Shown here piece after piece: positions 32,871 through 41,915 of a stretch of DNA of 64,000 nt (position 1 is its first letter; every line of letters starts with the position of its first letter). The DNA comes from JAGVSZ01 sp963747775 (GTDB lineage Bacteria > Pseudomonadota > Gammaproteobacteria > Burkholderiales > SG8-39): NCBI GenBank assembly GCA_963747775.1, contig CAVVGT010000007.1, positions 124,001-188,000 on the forward strand, read 5' to 3'. The notes beneath the pieces are model-generated. The model saw only the letters and a program-made list of their open reading frames with translations. It did not search any database and had not been told where the DNA came from. The position numbers and the translations under genes are program-made.

Positions 32871-33362
32871 ATGAGAAGTCGCTGGATTGTTGCCTGCGTG
32901 GCAACGGCAATCGGTGCTGTCAGCGCGTCCGCATGGGCGCAGCAGAAGGGCGACAAGAAACTCTCCGCGGACGCGCAGCGCGGGCGCTACCTCGTGCAGA
33001 TCACCGGCTGCAACGACTGCCACACGGCGGGCTATGCGCCGTCGGGCGGCAAGGTCGACGAGAAGCTGTGGCTGACCGGCGACAAGCTCGGCTGGCGCGG
33101 TCCCTGGGGCACGACCTACGCCGCTAACCTGCGGCTCGTCGCCCAGAATCTGACCGAGGCGCAGTGGATGAAGCGGGCGCGCAGCGAGCTGCGCCCGCCG
33201 ATGCCCTGGTTCAACCTGCGGGACATGAGCGACGCCGACGTCCGGGCGATCTACCGCTACCTGAAGCACATGGGCCCGGCGGGCGAGGCGGCGCCGGCGT
33301 ACGTGCCGCCGGACAAGGAACCCGCCCCGCCCTTCGTGCAATTCCCCGCACCGCCGAAATAA
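32871..33362 (+). CDS. Secreted monohaem cytochrome c
   Basis: A 163-residue protein with a signal peptide (MRSRWIVACVATAIGAVSAS, cleavage near AWA-Q). One haem site is CNDCH (Cys47, Cys50, His51), and candidate axial Met lies in RPPMPWFNLRDMSD. The tail is Pro-rich. Cytochromes of this form are commonly electron carriers of periplasmic dehydrogenases. It converges with the acyl-CoA synthetase pseudogene, 25 bases away. Confidence 0.85.
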   Translation: MRSRWIVACVATAIGAVSASAWAQQKGDKKLSADAQRGRYLVQITGCNDCHTAGYAPSGGKVDEKLWLTGDKLGWRGPWGTTYAANLRLVAQNLTEAQWMKRARSELRPPMPWFNLRDMSDADVRAIYRYLKHMGPAGEAAPAYVPPDKEPAPPFVQFPAPPK

Positions 33363-33387
33363 CGGTCGGCCTCCACGCCGAGGAGGG

Positions 33388-35017
33388 CTACGCCGCCGGC
33401 AGCTTGTAGTCCTTCATCCGCTCCCGCAGCGTGAGCTTCGACAGCTTGCCCGTCGCGGTGTGCGGCAGCTCGGCGACGAACACGACGTCGTCCGGGATCA
33501 TCCACTTCGCGACCCTGCCCTCGTAGAACTTCAGCATTTCCGCGCGCGTCACCTCGGCGCCCTGCTTCTTCACGGCGACGACGATCGGGCGCTCGTCCCA
33601 CTTTGGATGATGCACGCCGATTACGGCGGCCTCGGCAATCGCCGGATGGGCGACCGCGATGTTCTCGAGGTCGATCGAGCTGATCCACTCGCCGCCGGAC
33701 TTGATCACGTCCTTCGAGCGGTCGGTGATCTGCATGAAGCCGTCGGCGTCGATGGTGGCGACGTCGCCGGTCGGGAACCATCCGTCGCGCAGCGGGCTGC
33801 CGCCCTCGTCCTTGAAGTAGCCGTTCGTGATCCACGGCCCGCGCACCAGCAGGTCGCCGAACGCCTTCCCGTCGCGCGGCAGTTCCCTGCCCTCGCCGTC
33901 GACGATCTTCATCTCGACGCCGTAGATGGTGCGGCCCTGCTTGCACCGCAGCTCGAACCGCTTCTGCTCGGGCAGATCGGCGTGCTTGGTCTTCAGCGTG
34001 ATCAGGGTGCCGAGCGGGCTCATCTCGGTCATGCCCCAGGCGTGCTGGCAATCAACCCCGAACTCGTCGTCGAACTGCCTGATCATCGCCGGCGGCGCCG
34101 CCGAGCCGCCGACGATGGCGCGACGGAGCGTGGAAAACTTGAGGCCGTTGCTCTTCATGTAGGTGAGCAGGCCGAGCCAGACGGTCGGCACGCCCGCGGT
34201 AACGGTGACCCGCTCCGCCTCGAACAGCTCGTACAGGCTCTTGCCGTCGAGCGCGGCGCCGGGGAAGACCAGCTTGCAGCCGTTCAGCGTGGCGAGAGTA
34301 CGGAATGCCCCAGGCATTGACGTGGAACATCGGCACCACCGGCAGGATCGTCTCGCGCGCCGAAGCCGCGAAGACGTCGGGCAGCGACGCCCCGAACGCG
34401 TGGATCACGGTCGAGCGATGCGCGTAGAGCACGCCTTTCGGGTTGCCGGTCGTGCCCGAGGTGTAGCAGAGCCCCGAGGCGGTCCACTCGTCGAGCCGCG
34501 GCCACTCGTAGGCGCCGCTCTCCCGCGCGATCAGCTCCTCGTAGCACAGCAGGTTCGGCACGGAGAGCTGCGGCACGTGGGCGCGGTCGGTCATCGCGAC
34601 CCAGCCCTTCACGCCCGGGCACTGCGGCGCGAGCTTCGCGACGATCGGTGCGAACGTGAGATCGAAGAACACGTACGCGTCTTCGGCGTGGTTGACGATG
34701 TACTCGATCTGCTCGGGAAACAGCCGCGGGTTGACCGTGTGGATCACCGCGCCCATCCCCGACACGCCGTAGTACAGCTCCAGGTGGCGGTAGCCGTTCC
34801 AGGCGAGCGTGCCGATCCGGTCGCCCTGCTTCACGCCGAGGCGCCCGAGCGCCTGGGCGAGCTGGCGCGCGCGCTTGTGCGCATCGGCGTAGGTGTAACG
34901 ATGAATCGGGCCCTCCACCGAGCGCGAGACGATCTCGGTGTCGCCGTGGCAGCGCTCGGCGTGCACGATCAGCGACGAGATCAGAAGCGGCATATCCATC
35001 ATCAGGCCGCGCAGCAT
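33388..35017 (-). pseudogene. Long-chain fatty-acid-CoA synthetase with one frameshift
   Basis: Residues from the start (MLRGLMMDMPLLISSLI) to FHVNAWGIPYS read in one frame; the remainder, beginning ATLNGCKLVFPGAALDG, reads in the next. The switch lies near 34311 in ATTCCGTACTCTCGCC, where one extra base separates the frames. Both halves retain full motifs: YTSGTTGNPKGVLYAHRS, GMTEMSPLGTLITLKT, and DGWFPTGDVATIDADGF followed by TDRSKDVIKSGGEWISSID. Without the extra base the enzyme would be a normal 540-residue acyl-CoA synthetase. It may be a real mutation or a single sequence error. RBS and start at 35017 were chosen by family match. Confidence 0.8.
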
Positions 35018-35112
35018 GGGAGTCCTCGATCGGTGGCCGGGGTGGGCGGGCAAGTTACCTGCGGGGCGGGAGTCGTGTCAACAGCCGCTCCCCGGCTGAT
35101 CCGCCGACGGCC

Positions 35113-37806
35113 TCAGAGCGGCGCGGGACCGGTGCCCCAGCCCCCCCGCTCGAGCCACTCCGCGAGCGCCGCGCCGGCCTGCGGGCGGGCAACGAAGTAG
35201 CCCTGCGCCTCGTCGCAGCCGAGCCGCGCGATCATCGCGAGCGCATCCCCGGTTTCGACGCCTTCGGCGACGACCCTCAGGCCGAGGTCGTGGGCGAGGT
35301 TGATCGTCGAGCGCACGATCGAGGCGTCGCGGACGTTCGTCGTCATGCCGGCGACGAACGAGCGGTCGATCTTTAGGCTCTCGATCGGCAGCTGCTTGAG
35401 GTAGACGAGCGACGAGAACCCGATCCCGAAGTCGTCCACGCTGAACCGGACCCCGAGCGCGTGCAGCCGCTCGATCGTCTCGAGCGCGCGCGTCGGGTCG
35501 ATGAGCATCGCGCTCTCGGTGATCTCGAAGACGACCGCGTCGCCGGGAACGCCGTGGCGCTCGAGAACGCTGCAGGTCTCGGCGGCGAATCCCTGGTCGA
35601 TCAGGACGCGCGTCGAGAGATTGACCGCAATCCGGAGCCGGATTCCGCGCCGGTGCCAGGCGTTCCACTGGTTCGCGGCGTCGCCGAGCACCTTCAGCGT
35701 CAGGCTGCGGATGTGGTCGCCCATCTCGGCGAGCGGGATGAACTCGTCGGGCGTGACGTCCCCGTACTCCGGATGCCGCCAGCGCACGAGCGCCTCGGCG
35801 CACGCCACCGACCGGTCGGCGAGCCGCACGAGCGGCTGGTACTCGACGTGGATGTGCCCGTTGCGGGCCGCCTCCCCGAGCGCGTTGGCGAGCGCGAGCC
35901 GCCGCGGCGAGTAGCGGTCGAGAGCGGGGTCGTAGACCACCGCGTGCAGGCCCTTGCGCTTCGCCTCGTACATCGCAACGTCGGCGTAGCGCATTAGCGT
36001 CGAGGCATCGAAGCCGTGCGCCGTCGCGATCGCCGCGCCGATCGAGGCGTCGATCCCGAGCTTGAGCATCCCGACCTCGAACGGCGCGCGCAGGCACGCG
36101 ATCATCTCGTTCGCCACGGCCAGCGCGGTACGCGGGTCGCGGCAGCCGCGGACGATGACGGCGAACTCGTCGCCGCCCAGCCGCGCGAGCTCGCCGCCGC
36201 GCGCGGCGAGCAGCGGCGCGAGCCGCGGGCCGATCAGCTTGAGGACCTGGTCGCCGGCGAAGTGCCCGAGCGCGTCGTTGATCTCCTTGAAGTGGTCGAG
36301 GTCCATCATCATCAGTGCGAGGCCGTCGCCCGCGACGCGCGCCTCCTCGGCCGCCGTGCCCAGCCGCTCGGCGAGCCACTTGCGGTTCGGGAGCCCGGTG
36401 AGCGGATCGTGGCGCGCCTGGAACTCGAGCGCCCGCACCGCCTCCTTGCGACGGGTGATGTTGCGCCACGTGCTCCACAGCGTGACCAGGTGCCCGTCGG
36501 TCGCGACCGCGATCATCGACCCAAGCAGCCACAGCGGCCTGCCCTCGATGTCGAGCACGTCGACCTCGTACTCGCTGAACCGGTAGCCGGCGCGAATCCA
36601 CTCGGTGAGCAGCTTCTCGGCGGCATCGGGACGGATCAGCGATTCGATGGTGCAGCCGATCAGCCGGTCGGGCGAGGCGGCGCCGATCAGCCGGGCGACC
36701 GCCGGGTTCGCCTCGGCAACCGTACCGTGCCGACGAATGTGTGCGACCTGCTCCTCGACCGGTGCGCCGGTCGCGACCGGCGGCGAGATCTCGACTCGCA
36801 GAATCCCCTCGGTGGACAGGTTCACGAAGGTGCGATAGCGCTCTTCGCTCCGCCCGAGCCGCTCGACGAGCCCCCTGCGCTCGCCGGCGTCGAGCACCAT
36901 CGCGACCAGATCGGCAACCGAGGCGGCGAAGACTTTCTCGTCGAGCAGCCATTGGCGCGGCGGGCCGACGTGCTCGTGGCACACGACCCCGACGAGGCGA
37001 CCGTCGTGCCGGACCGGGGCTTCGAGCATCGCGCCCACGCCGAGCGGCACGAGATAGTCCGCAACGAGCTCCGCGGTACGCGCATCGCGGTGCGCGTCGG
37101 CCGCCGCGATGGCGCGGCCGGACTCGAGCGCGCGGAAGTACGCGGGGTACGCGCCGGCCTCCAGCGTCGCGCCCGCCATGTGCTGCCGGAGGCTGCGGCG
37201 ATAGAGCTTGTGGCAGCGGATGTGGGTGTGCTCCGGCGTGAACAGCCAGACGCTGGTGCGCTCGACCTCGAGCGTCCGGCCGGCGACTTCGGTGATCAGC
37301 CGGAACGCCTCGTCGAGGGGAAGCTGCGTGATGCGATCCTCGGACATGAGCCGCAGCAGCGCGGCCTGCTGCCGGCGCATGCGGCGCTCGGCGATGACGG
37401 TCGCGGGGACCTCCTGCATCGTCCCGACGATGCGGACCGCCTTGCCCGCAGTGTCGCGCAGGACCCGGCCTTTGGCGGTGAACCAGCGTGCGACGCCGGT
37501 CAGATCGACGACGCGCAGCTCCAGGTCGGTCTCGTTGCCGTCCGCCGCCGCGGCGGCGATCGCCTCCTCGACCCGGACGCGGTCGGCGGGCACGAGCCGC
37601 GCAAGAAACGTCTCCGCCGCGCCGTCGAATCCGCCGGCGGGGTAGCCGAGCAGCGTCTCGAGGTGCGGCGAGAGCGCCAGGCTACCCGAGCCGACGTGCC
37701 ACTCCCACAATCCGATGCCGCCCGCGATCAGCGCGGTCTGGACGAGCGCCTCGGGCGCGCCGCCGAGGACGTCGGGAGAAAGGGTCGGACCCGAAACGCG
37801 TGTCAT
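35113..37806 (-). CDS. PAS-GAF-PAS-GGDEF-EAL signalling protein
   Basis: An 897-residue cytosolic cyclic-di-GMP protein. A PAS domain (about 20-145) with IGLWEWHVGSGSLALSPHLE, a GAF domain (about 155-320), a second PAS domain (about 325-450), a GGDEF domain (about 455-620) with intact LARLGGDEFAVIVRG, and an EAL domain (about 635-890) with intact CAEALVRWRHPE, DDFGIGFSSLVYLKQLP and EGVET. Both output motifs appear functional, so it could make or break cyclic-di-GMP, with the PAS and GAF parts sensing a signal. No transmembrane segment is evident. It diverges from nothing and sits alone. Confidence 0.95.
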   Translation of the reverse strand: MTRVSGPTLSPDVLGGAPEALVQTALIAGGIGLWEWHVGSGSLALSPHLETLLGYPAGGFDGAAETFLARLVPADRVRVEEAIAAAAADGNETDLELRVVDLTGVARWFTAKGRVLRDTAGKAVRIVGTMQEVPATVIAERRMRRQQAALLRLMSEDRITQLPLDEAFRLITEVAGRTLEVERTSVWLFTPEHTHIRCHKLYRRSLRQHMAGATLEAGAYPAYFRALESGRAIAAADAHRDARTAELVADYLVPLGVGAMLEAPVRHDGRLVGVVCHEHVGPPRQWLLDEKVFAASVADLVAMVLDAGERRGLVERLGRSEERYRTFVNLSTEGILRVEISPPVATGAPVEEQVAHIRRHGTVAEANPAVARLIGAASPDRLIGCTIESLIRPDAAEKLLTEWIRAGYRFSEYEVDVLDIEGRPLWLLGSMIAVATDGHLVTLWSTWRNITRRKEAVRALEFQARHDPLTGLPNRKWLAERLGTAAEEARVAGDGLALMMMDLDHFKEINDALGHFAGDQVLKLIGPRLAPLLAARGGELARLGGDEFAVIVRGCRDPRTALAVANEMIACLRAPFEVGMLKLGIDASIGAAIATAHGFDASTLMRYADVAMYEAKRKGLHAVVYDPALDRYSPRRLALANALGEAARNGHIHVEYQPLVRLADRSVACAEALVRWRHPEYGDVTPDEFIPLAEMGDHIRSLTLKVLGDAANQWNAWHRRGIRLRIAVNLSTRVLIDQGFAAETCSVLERHGVPGDAVVFEITESAMLIDPTRALETIERLHALGVRFSVDDFGIGFSSLVYLKQLPIESLKIDRSFVAGMTTNVRDASIVRSTINLAHDLGLRVVAEGVETGDALAMIARLGCDEAQGYFVARPQAGAALAEWLERGGWGTGPAPL

Positions 37807-37934
37807 GCCTGTGCGGCGCCGAACGGGCGCAGAGCCCGCCAGGCGTGATTTTATGGAGAGTTCGATGCGCCTCCGCCATACGCCGTTTGGTCTAGGCGCT
37901 GCACTCCGACGGTGCGCAGGATTGCAGACCGGCT

Positions 37935-39329
37935 TCAGCGCAGCACGACGAGATCGACCGGCGTCGCGACGCCGCCGACGTCGCGACGCGGCCGGATGAC
38001 CGCCTGCGGGGATGGAGCAAAGCCCTGCTCCGCCGCGCGCTGGAAAGCGCCGGCCGTGGTGAGGGCGCGTACGCCCTCGACCTTAGTGTGGTTTTGCAGC
38101 TTCGCGGCGCGGTTGACCGGGTCGCCGATCACCGCGTACTCGAGACGCGCCGCGTCGCCGATCGCACCGCAAGTGACGGTGCCCACCTCCACGCCGATCC
38201 CCACGCCAGGCGCGGGCAGACTCCGCGCACGGCGCTCGGTCGCCCACGCCTCGAGCGCATCCACCAGCGCGCCGGCCGCGCGCAGCGCATCCGCCGCGTA
38301 CGACGCCGTCATCCGCGTCGCGCCGAACGTCACCATGATCCCGTCGCCGAGATAGGTGGTCACGCTCCCCCCGTTCGCCCGGATGATCGGGACGGCGATG
38401 CTCTGGTACTCGCCGAGCAGCTTCACCAGGTCGCCCGGGGGCAGCTGCGCCGCGAGGCGGGTGAATCCGCGCAGATCGATGAACATCGCGGCCGCCTCGG
38501 TCTGGCGCCCTTCCCCCGGCCGCAGATCAGCCTCCTCGGCGCCGACGATCGTCGCAGCGATCTCTGGCGAGAAGAAGCGGGCGAGCCGCCCCGCGGCGGC
38601 GCCTTCGGCCACCGCGCGATGGAGCAGCGCGCGGGCGCGCGCCGCGGCGACCGCCAGCAGCACCGCGACGATCAGGATGGAGAGCACCTTGTCCACCTCG
38701 CCGCCGATCAGGATCCGCGCGGAGGTCATGTAAGCGACATAGTCGCGCGTCAGAAGGTCCATCCCGCCCGGCTCGGCGAGCGCGTACGCGAGCAGCGCGA
38801 GCCAGCCCGCCGCCGCGGCGACGCCCGCGAAGAGCACGTAGCCCGGGGCGAGGCTCAGCGCCCGCAGGGCGATGAAGATGAAGATGTAGAGCAGCGTCGG
38901 CGCCTTCAGGTAGAACGCGGCGGGCTGGCCGTACTGGATGTGAAAGCTCCAGATCGTGACCATCAGCACCGCCACGTCCACCGCCGTCGAGAGCATGCGC
39001 ATCGCGTGCGTGAGCCGGCCCTGGTGGGCGAGATACAGCCGCCAGACGGTGAACGCGGCATAGATCCCGAGCGCCCAGGGCACCGGGCGGAAGGTGGCAT
39101 CGACCGGGAAGGTCTTCCGCGAGAATGCATAGAGCACCGCGAACGAGACCACCAGCGCGGCCTGCACCCAGCCGGTGAGGATGTCGTTCGCGCGGGTCTG
39201 CGCGGCGATCGCGTCGGCAACGTGCCGCGGCAGGCGCTCGAGCTCGGCGCTCGACAGCCAGCGCGCCAGTCCGTGCCAGGCCGCGCCGAGCGAGCTCGCC
39301 GGCCGCGCCGCGATGCCCTCGGCGCTCAC
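37935..39329 (-). CDS. Membrane-bound class III adenylate/guanylate cyclase
   Basis: A 464-residue protein with about six hydrophobic segments in residues 50-240 and a C-terminal class III cyclase domain. Metal aspartates are visible in AAMFIDLRGFTRLA (near residue 282) and TTYLGDGIMVTFGA (near 325); the purine-recognition region reads ARLEYAVIGDPVNRAAKLQ, with Asp as in adenylate cyclases. The GTG start overlaps the patatin stop by four bases (GTGA), so translation is coupled to the lipase. Synthesis of cyclic AMP in response to membrane state is inferred. Confidence 0.9.
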   Translation of the reverse strand: MSAEGIAARPASSLGAAWHGLARWLSSAELERLPRHVADAIAAQTRANDILTGWVQAALVVSFAVLYAFSRKTFPVDATFRPVPWALGIYAAFTVWRLYLAHQGRLTHAMRMLSTAVDVAVLMVTIWSFHIQYGQPAAFYLKAPTLLYIFIFIALRALSLAPGYVLFAGVAAAAGWLALLAYALAEPGGMDLLTRDYVAYMTSARILIGGEVDKVLSILIVAVLLAVAAARARALLHRAVAEGAAAGRLARFFSPEIAATIVGAEEADLRPGEGRQTEAAAMFIDLRGFTRLAAQLPPGDLVKLLGEYQSIAVPIIRANGGSVTTYLGDGIMVTFGATRMTASYAADALRAAGALVDALEAWATERRARSLPAPGVGIGVEVGTVTCGAIGDAARLEYAVIGDPVNRAAKLQNHTKVEGVRALTTAGAFQRAAEQGFAPSPQAVIRPRRDVGGVATPVDLVVLR

Positions 39330-40345
39330 AGGAACCGGGCGCCGACGTCGGTGGACGACTCGCGGCCGAGCTTGTCGTAGTGGGCCTCGAGGAACGCACT
39401 TGCGCGCCCGCGCCCGAGCTCATAGAGCCACATCAGAAAGTCCCACTGCGCGTTCAGCTTCGAGGACACGCCGAGCTTGCGCATCTCGTGCTCGGCATCG
39501 ACGCAGTGGAGGAACATGCGCTTGAGGCGCCCGCCGTCGTCGAACCCGGAGTCCACCAGCTTGCTCACGAAGTTGATCGCGCGCATCTCGCGCATGAGCG
39601 AGGAGTTGAAGGACAGGGTGTTGATGCGGTCGAAGATCGCCTGCGCGGTGGTGGGCACCTCGTCGATCACGATCGGGTTGATCATCACCAGCAAGACGTC
39701 GCGGGAGGCGCAGTTGTAGATGAGCGGGAAGATCGGCGGGTTTCCCATGTAGCCGCCGTCCCAGTAGTGCTCGCCGTCCACCTCGACCGCCTGGAACATG
39801 AACGGCAGGCAGGCCGAGGCGAGCACCGCCTCGATGCACATCTCGCGGCACTCGAACACGCGAATGCGACCGGTCCTCACGTTCGCCGCGCAGGTGAACA
39901 GGCGCACCTTCGACTCGCGGCGGAGGCGGTCGAAGTCCACCACCTCCATCAATACGTCGCGCAGCGGGTGGTTGTTGAGCGGGTTGAACTGGTACGGCGA
40001 CATGAAGCGCGTCATCGCATCGAACATGAACCAGAGCGGCGAGTGGTCCATGTTGCCCGGGCCGGTGGCCTTGTCGAGGAGCGAGGGCTGCAGCGGCGAG
40101 TAGCGCGCGACTTCGCCGACCTTCGTCCAGAACTCGCGCAGCTTGGCGCGCGCACCCGCGCTGCCGCCGATGGTGAGACCGTAGGCCAGCACCGCGGCGT
40201 TCATCGCCCCGGCGCTGGTGCCGACCACCCCCTCGATGTCGATGCGCTCGTCCTCGAGCAGCCGGTCGAGCACGCCCCAGGCGAACGCGCCGTGGCTGCC
40301 ACCGCCCTGCAGGGCGAGGTTGATCGACTTCGTCTCTTTCGCCAT
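39326..40345 (-). CDS. Patatin-like phospholipase
   Basis: A 339-residue cytosolic lipase. The oxyanion motif is NLALQGGGSHGAFAWG, the nucleophile elbow is GVVGTSAGAMNAAV (GTSAG) and the catalytic Asp lies in YWDGGYMGNPP. The protein fits the PhaZ-like/patatin group that often sits beside 3-hydroxybutyrate dehydrogenase in betaproteobacteria. ATG at 40345 is preceded by a weak CGAGGCTCCCC site. The 3-hydroxybutyrate dehydrogenase gene begins 153 bases away on the other strand. A role in membrane or PHB-granule lipid turnover is an inference. Confidence 0.9.
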   Translation of the reverse strand: MAKETKSINLALQGGGSHGAFAWGVLDRLLEDERIDIEGVVGTSAGAMNAAVLAYGLTIGGSAGARAKLREFWTKVGEVARYSPLQPSLLDKATGPGNMDHSPLWFMFDAMTRFMSPYQFNPLNNHPLRDVLMEVVDFDRLRRESKVRLFTCAANVRTGRIRVFECREMCIEAVLASACLPFMFQAVEVDGEHYWDGGYMGNPPIFPLIYNCASRDVLLVMINPIVIDEVPTTAQAIFDRINTLSFNSSLMREMRAINFVSKLVDSGFDDGGRLKRMFLHCVDAEHEMRKLGVSSKLNAQWDFLMWLYELGRGRASAFLEAHYDKLGRESSTDVGARFL

Positions 40346-40498
40346 GGGGAGCCTCGCGGCACGGTGGTCGGAATCCCCGTGAGTCGCGACGCGGCGCGGC
40401 GCCTTACATGGCCCGCCGGTCGTAAGGCCCGCGCGGCTGCGGCGACTACCCGGCGTCATCCACGCTGCACGCCGCGCCGCCACACGGAGGGCCACGCC

Positions 40499-41281
40499 AT
40501 GTTGAAAGGAAAAACCGCGCTCGTCACCGGATCCACGAGCGGCATCGGCCTCGGCATCGCCGAGGCCCTCGCCGCCCAGGGGGCGAACGTCGTGCTGAAC
40601 GGTCTGGGCGATTCGACCGAGGTCGAGCGACTCCGCGCCCGGCTCGCCGACACCTACCGCGTCACCGTCAGGTACGACGGCGCGGACATGTCCAAGCCCG
40701 AAGCGATCGAAGCAATGCTCAAGTCCGCGATCGCCGAGCTCGGCGGCGTGGACGTGCTCGTCAACAACGCCGGTATCCAGTATGTCGCGCCGCTCGAGGA
40801 CTTCCCGGTCGCGAAGTGGGACGCGATCCTCGCCATCAACCTGTCGGCCGCATTCCACACGACGCGCCTCGCCCTGCCGCGCATGAAGAAGAACGGCTGG
40901 GGGCGGGTCGTGAACATCGCCTCCGCGCATGCCCTCGTCGCGTCGCCCTACAAGGCGGCGTACGTCGCCGCGAAGCACGGCATCGCGGGCCTGACCAAGA
41001 CGGTCGCCCTCGAGGTCGCCGAGCAGGGCATCACCGTCAACGCGATCTGCCCGGGATACGTCTGGACCCCGCTCGTGGAGAAGCAGATCCCCGACACCGC
41101 CAAGGCGCGCGGACTCACCGAGGACCAGGTGAAGCGGGACGTCCTGCTCGCCGCGCAGCCGACCAAGAAGTTCGTGACCGTCGCCGAGGTCGCCGCGCTC
41201 ACCGCGTTCCTCGCGAGCGACGCCGCCGCCTCGATCACCGGCGCGATCCTGCCGGTCGACGGCGGATGGACCGCTCACTGA
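40499..41281 (+). CDS. bdhA: 3-hydroxybutyrate dehydrogenase (SDR)
   Basis: A 260-residue SDR. VTGSTSGIGLGIAEALAAQG, NNAGIQYVAPLEDFPVAKWD, the catalytic region VNIASAHALVASPYKAAY with Ser, Tyr and Lys, and the ICPGYVWTPLVEKQIPDTA tail are diagnostic of bacterial D-3-hydroxybutyrate dehydrogenase, which oxidises D-3-hydroxybutyrate to acetoacetate with NAD. CACACGGAGGGCC precedes the ATG. It likely serves PHB mobilisation or ketone-body use, with the patatin gene as its neighbour. Confidence 0.9.
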   Translation: MLKGKTALVTGSTSGIGLGIAEALAAQGANVVLNGLGDSTEVERLRARLADTYRVTVRYDGADMSKPEAIEAMLKSAIAELGGVDVLVNNAGIQYVAPLEDFPVAKWDAILAINLSAAFHTTRLALPRMKKNGWGRVVNIASAHALVASPYKAAYVAAKHGIAGLTKTVALEVAEQGITVNAICPGYVWTPLVEKQIPDTAKARGLTEDQVKRDVLLAAQPTKKFVTVAEVAALTAFLASDAAASITGAILPVDGGWTAH

Positions 41282-41285
41282 CCTT

Positions 41286-41303
41286 CGCGGCCGACCGGCC
41301 GCG
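41286..41303. terminator. Weak hairpin after the 3-hydroxybutyrate dehydrogenase gene
   Basis: CGCGGCC and GGCCGCG form a seven-base-pair stem around GACC, five bases after the stop. There is no U-run, so it may be a pause site or chance. Confidence 0.3.
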
Positions 41304-41332
41304 CCACTTCAATCGATGAAAGGAGATCCCCG

Positions 41333-41833
41333 ATGTACACCAAGCAACCGATCCTGTGGCAACGCATCGCGCTCGCCGGCCTCGTCGCGGCGGGCTGCCT
41401 GTTCGGCGCGACCGCCGCGGTCGCCGGCGAGTGCCCGGCGGAGAAGCGTGTCGCAGACGGCCAGGGTCAGAAGCCCGGGCCGACCGCGCCGAAGGACGTC
41501 ACCGACAAGATCATCGCGATGACCGACCTTACGAAGGAGAAGCTGGGCATCAAGGACCGCCTGTTCCGCGCGCGCCAGCTCGAGATCAAGCCCGGCGGCA
41601 TCGTGCCGTGGCACGCCCACGGCGACCGCCCCGCGATGATCTACGTCGTCTCGGGCGAGATCATCGAGTACGCGAGCACCTGCGCCGTGCCGATCGTGCA
41701 TCGCGCGGGCGAGGTGACCGCCGAGCGCGCTCCGACGTCGCACTGGTGGCAGAACACCGGAACAGCGCCCTCCGTCCTGATCTCGGTCGACCTGTTCCGG
41801 ATCGACGACAAGGTGAACGAAAAGATGATGTAG
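41333..41833 (+). CDS. Secreted cupin-domain protein
   Basis: A 166-residue protein with a signal peptide (WQRIALAGLVAAGCLFGA, ending VAG). The cupin is GGIVPWHAHGDRPAMIYVVS, giving two metal-binding histidines, and a later HWWQNTG. AAAGGAGATC before the ATG is an excellent ribosome-binding site. The first ATG (MYTKQ) is used; there is no better start downstream. The function of exported cupins of this type is not known. It lies 82 bases before the MFS gene. Confidence 0.75.
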   Translation: MYTKQPILWQRIALAGLVAAGCLFGATAAVAGECPAEKRVADGQGQKPGPTAPKDVTDKIIAMTDLTKEKLGIKDRLFRARQLEIKPGGIVPWHAHGDRPAMIYVVSGEIIEYASTCAVPIVHRAGEVTAERAPTSHWWQNTGTAPSVLISVDLFRIDDKVNEKMM

Positions 41834-41915
41834 GCGCACGTTCCGCGTGCCGCGCCGGAGCGGGGCGCCGTGGCGCCTCGATCCGCCTTCCGATCTCGTC
41901 CGGAGCCCTGACCCG

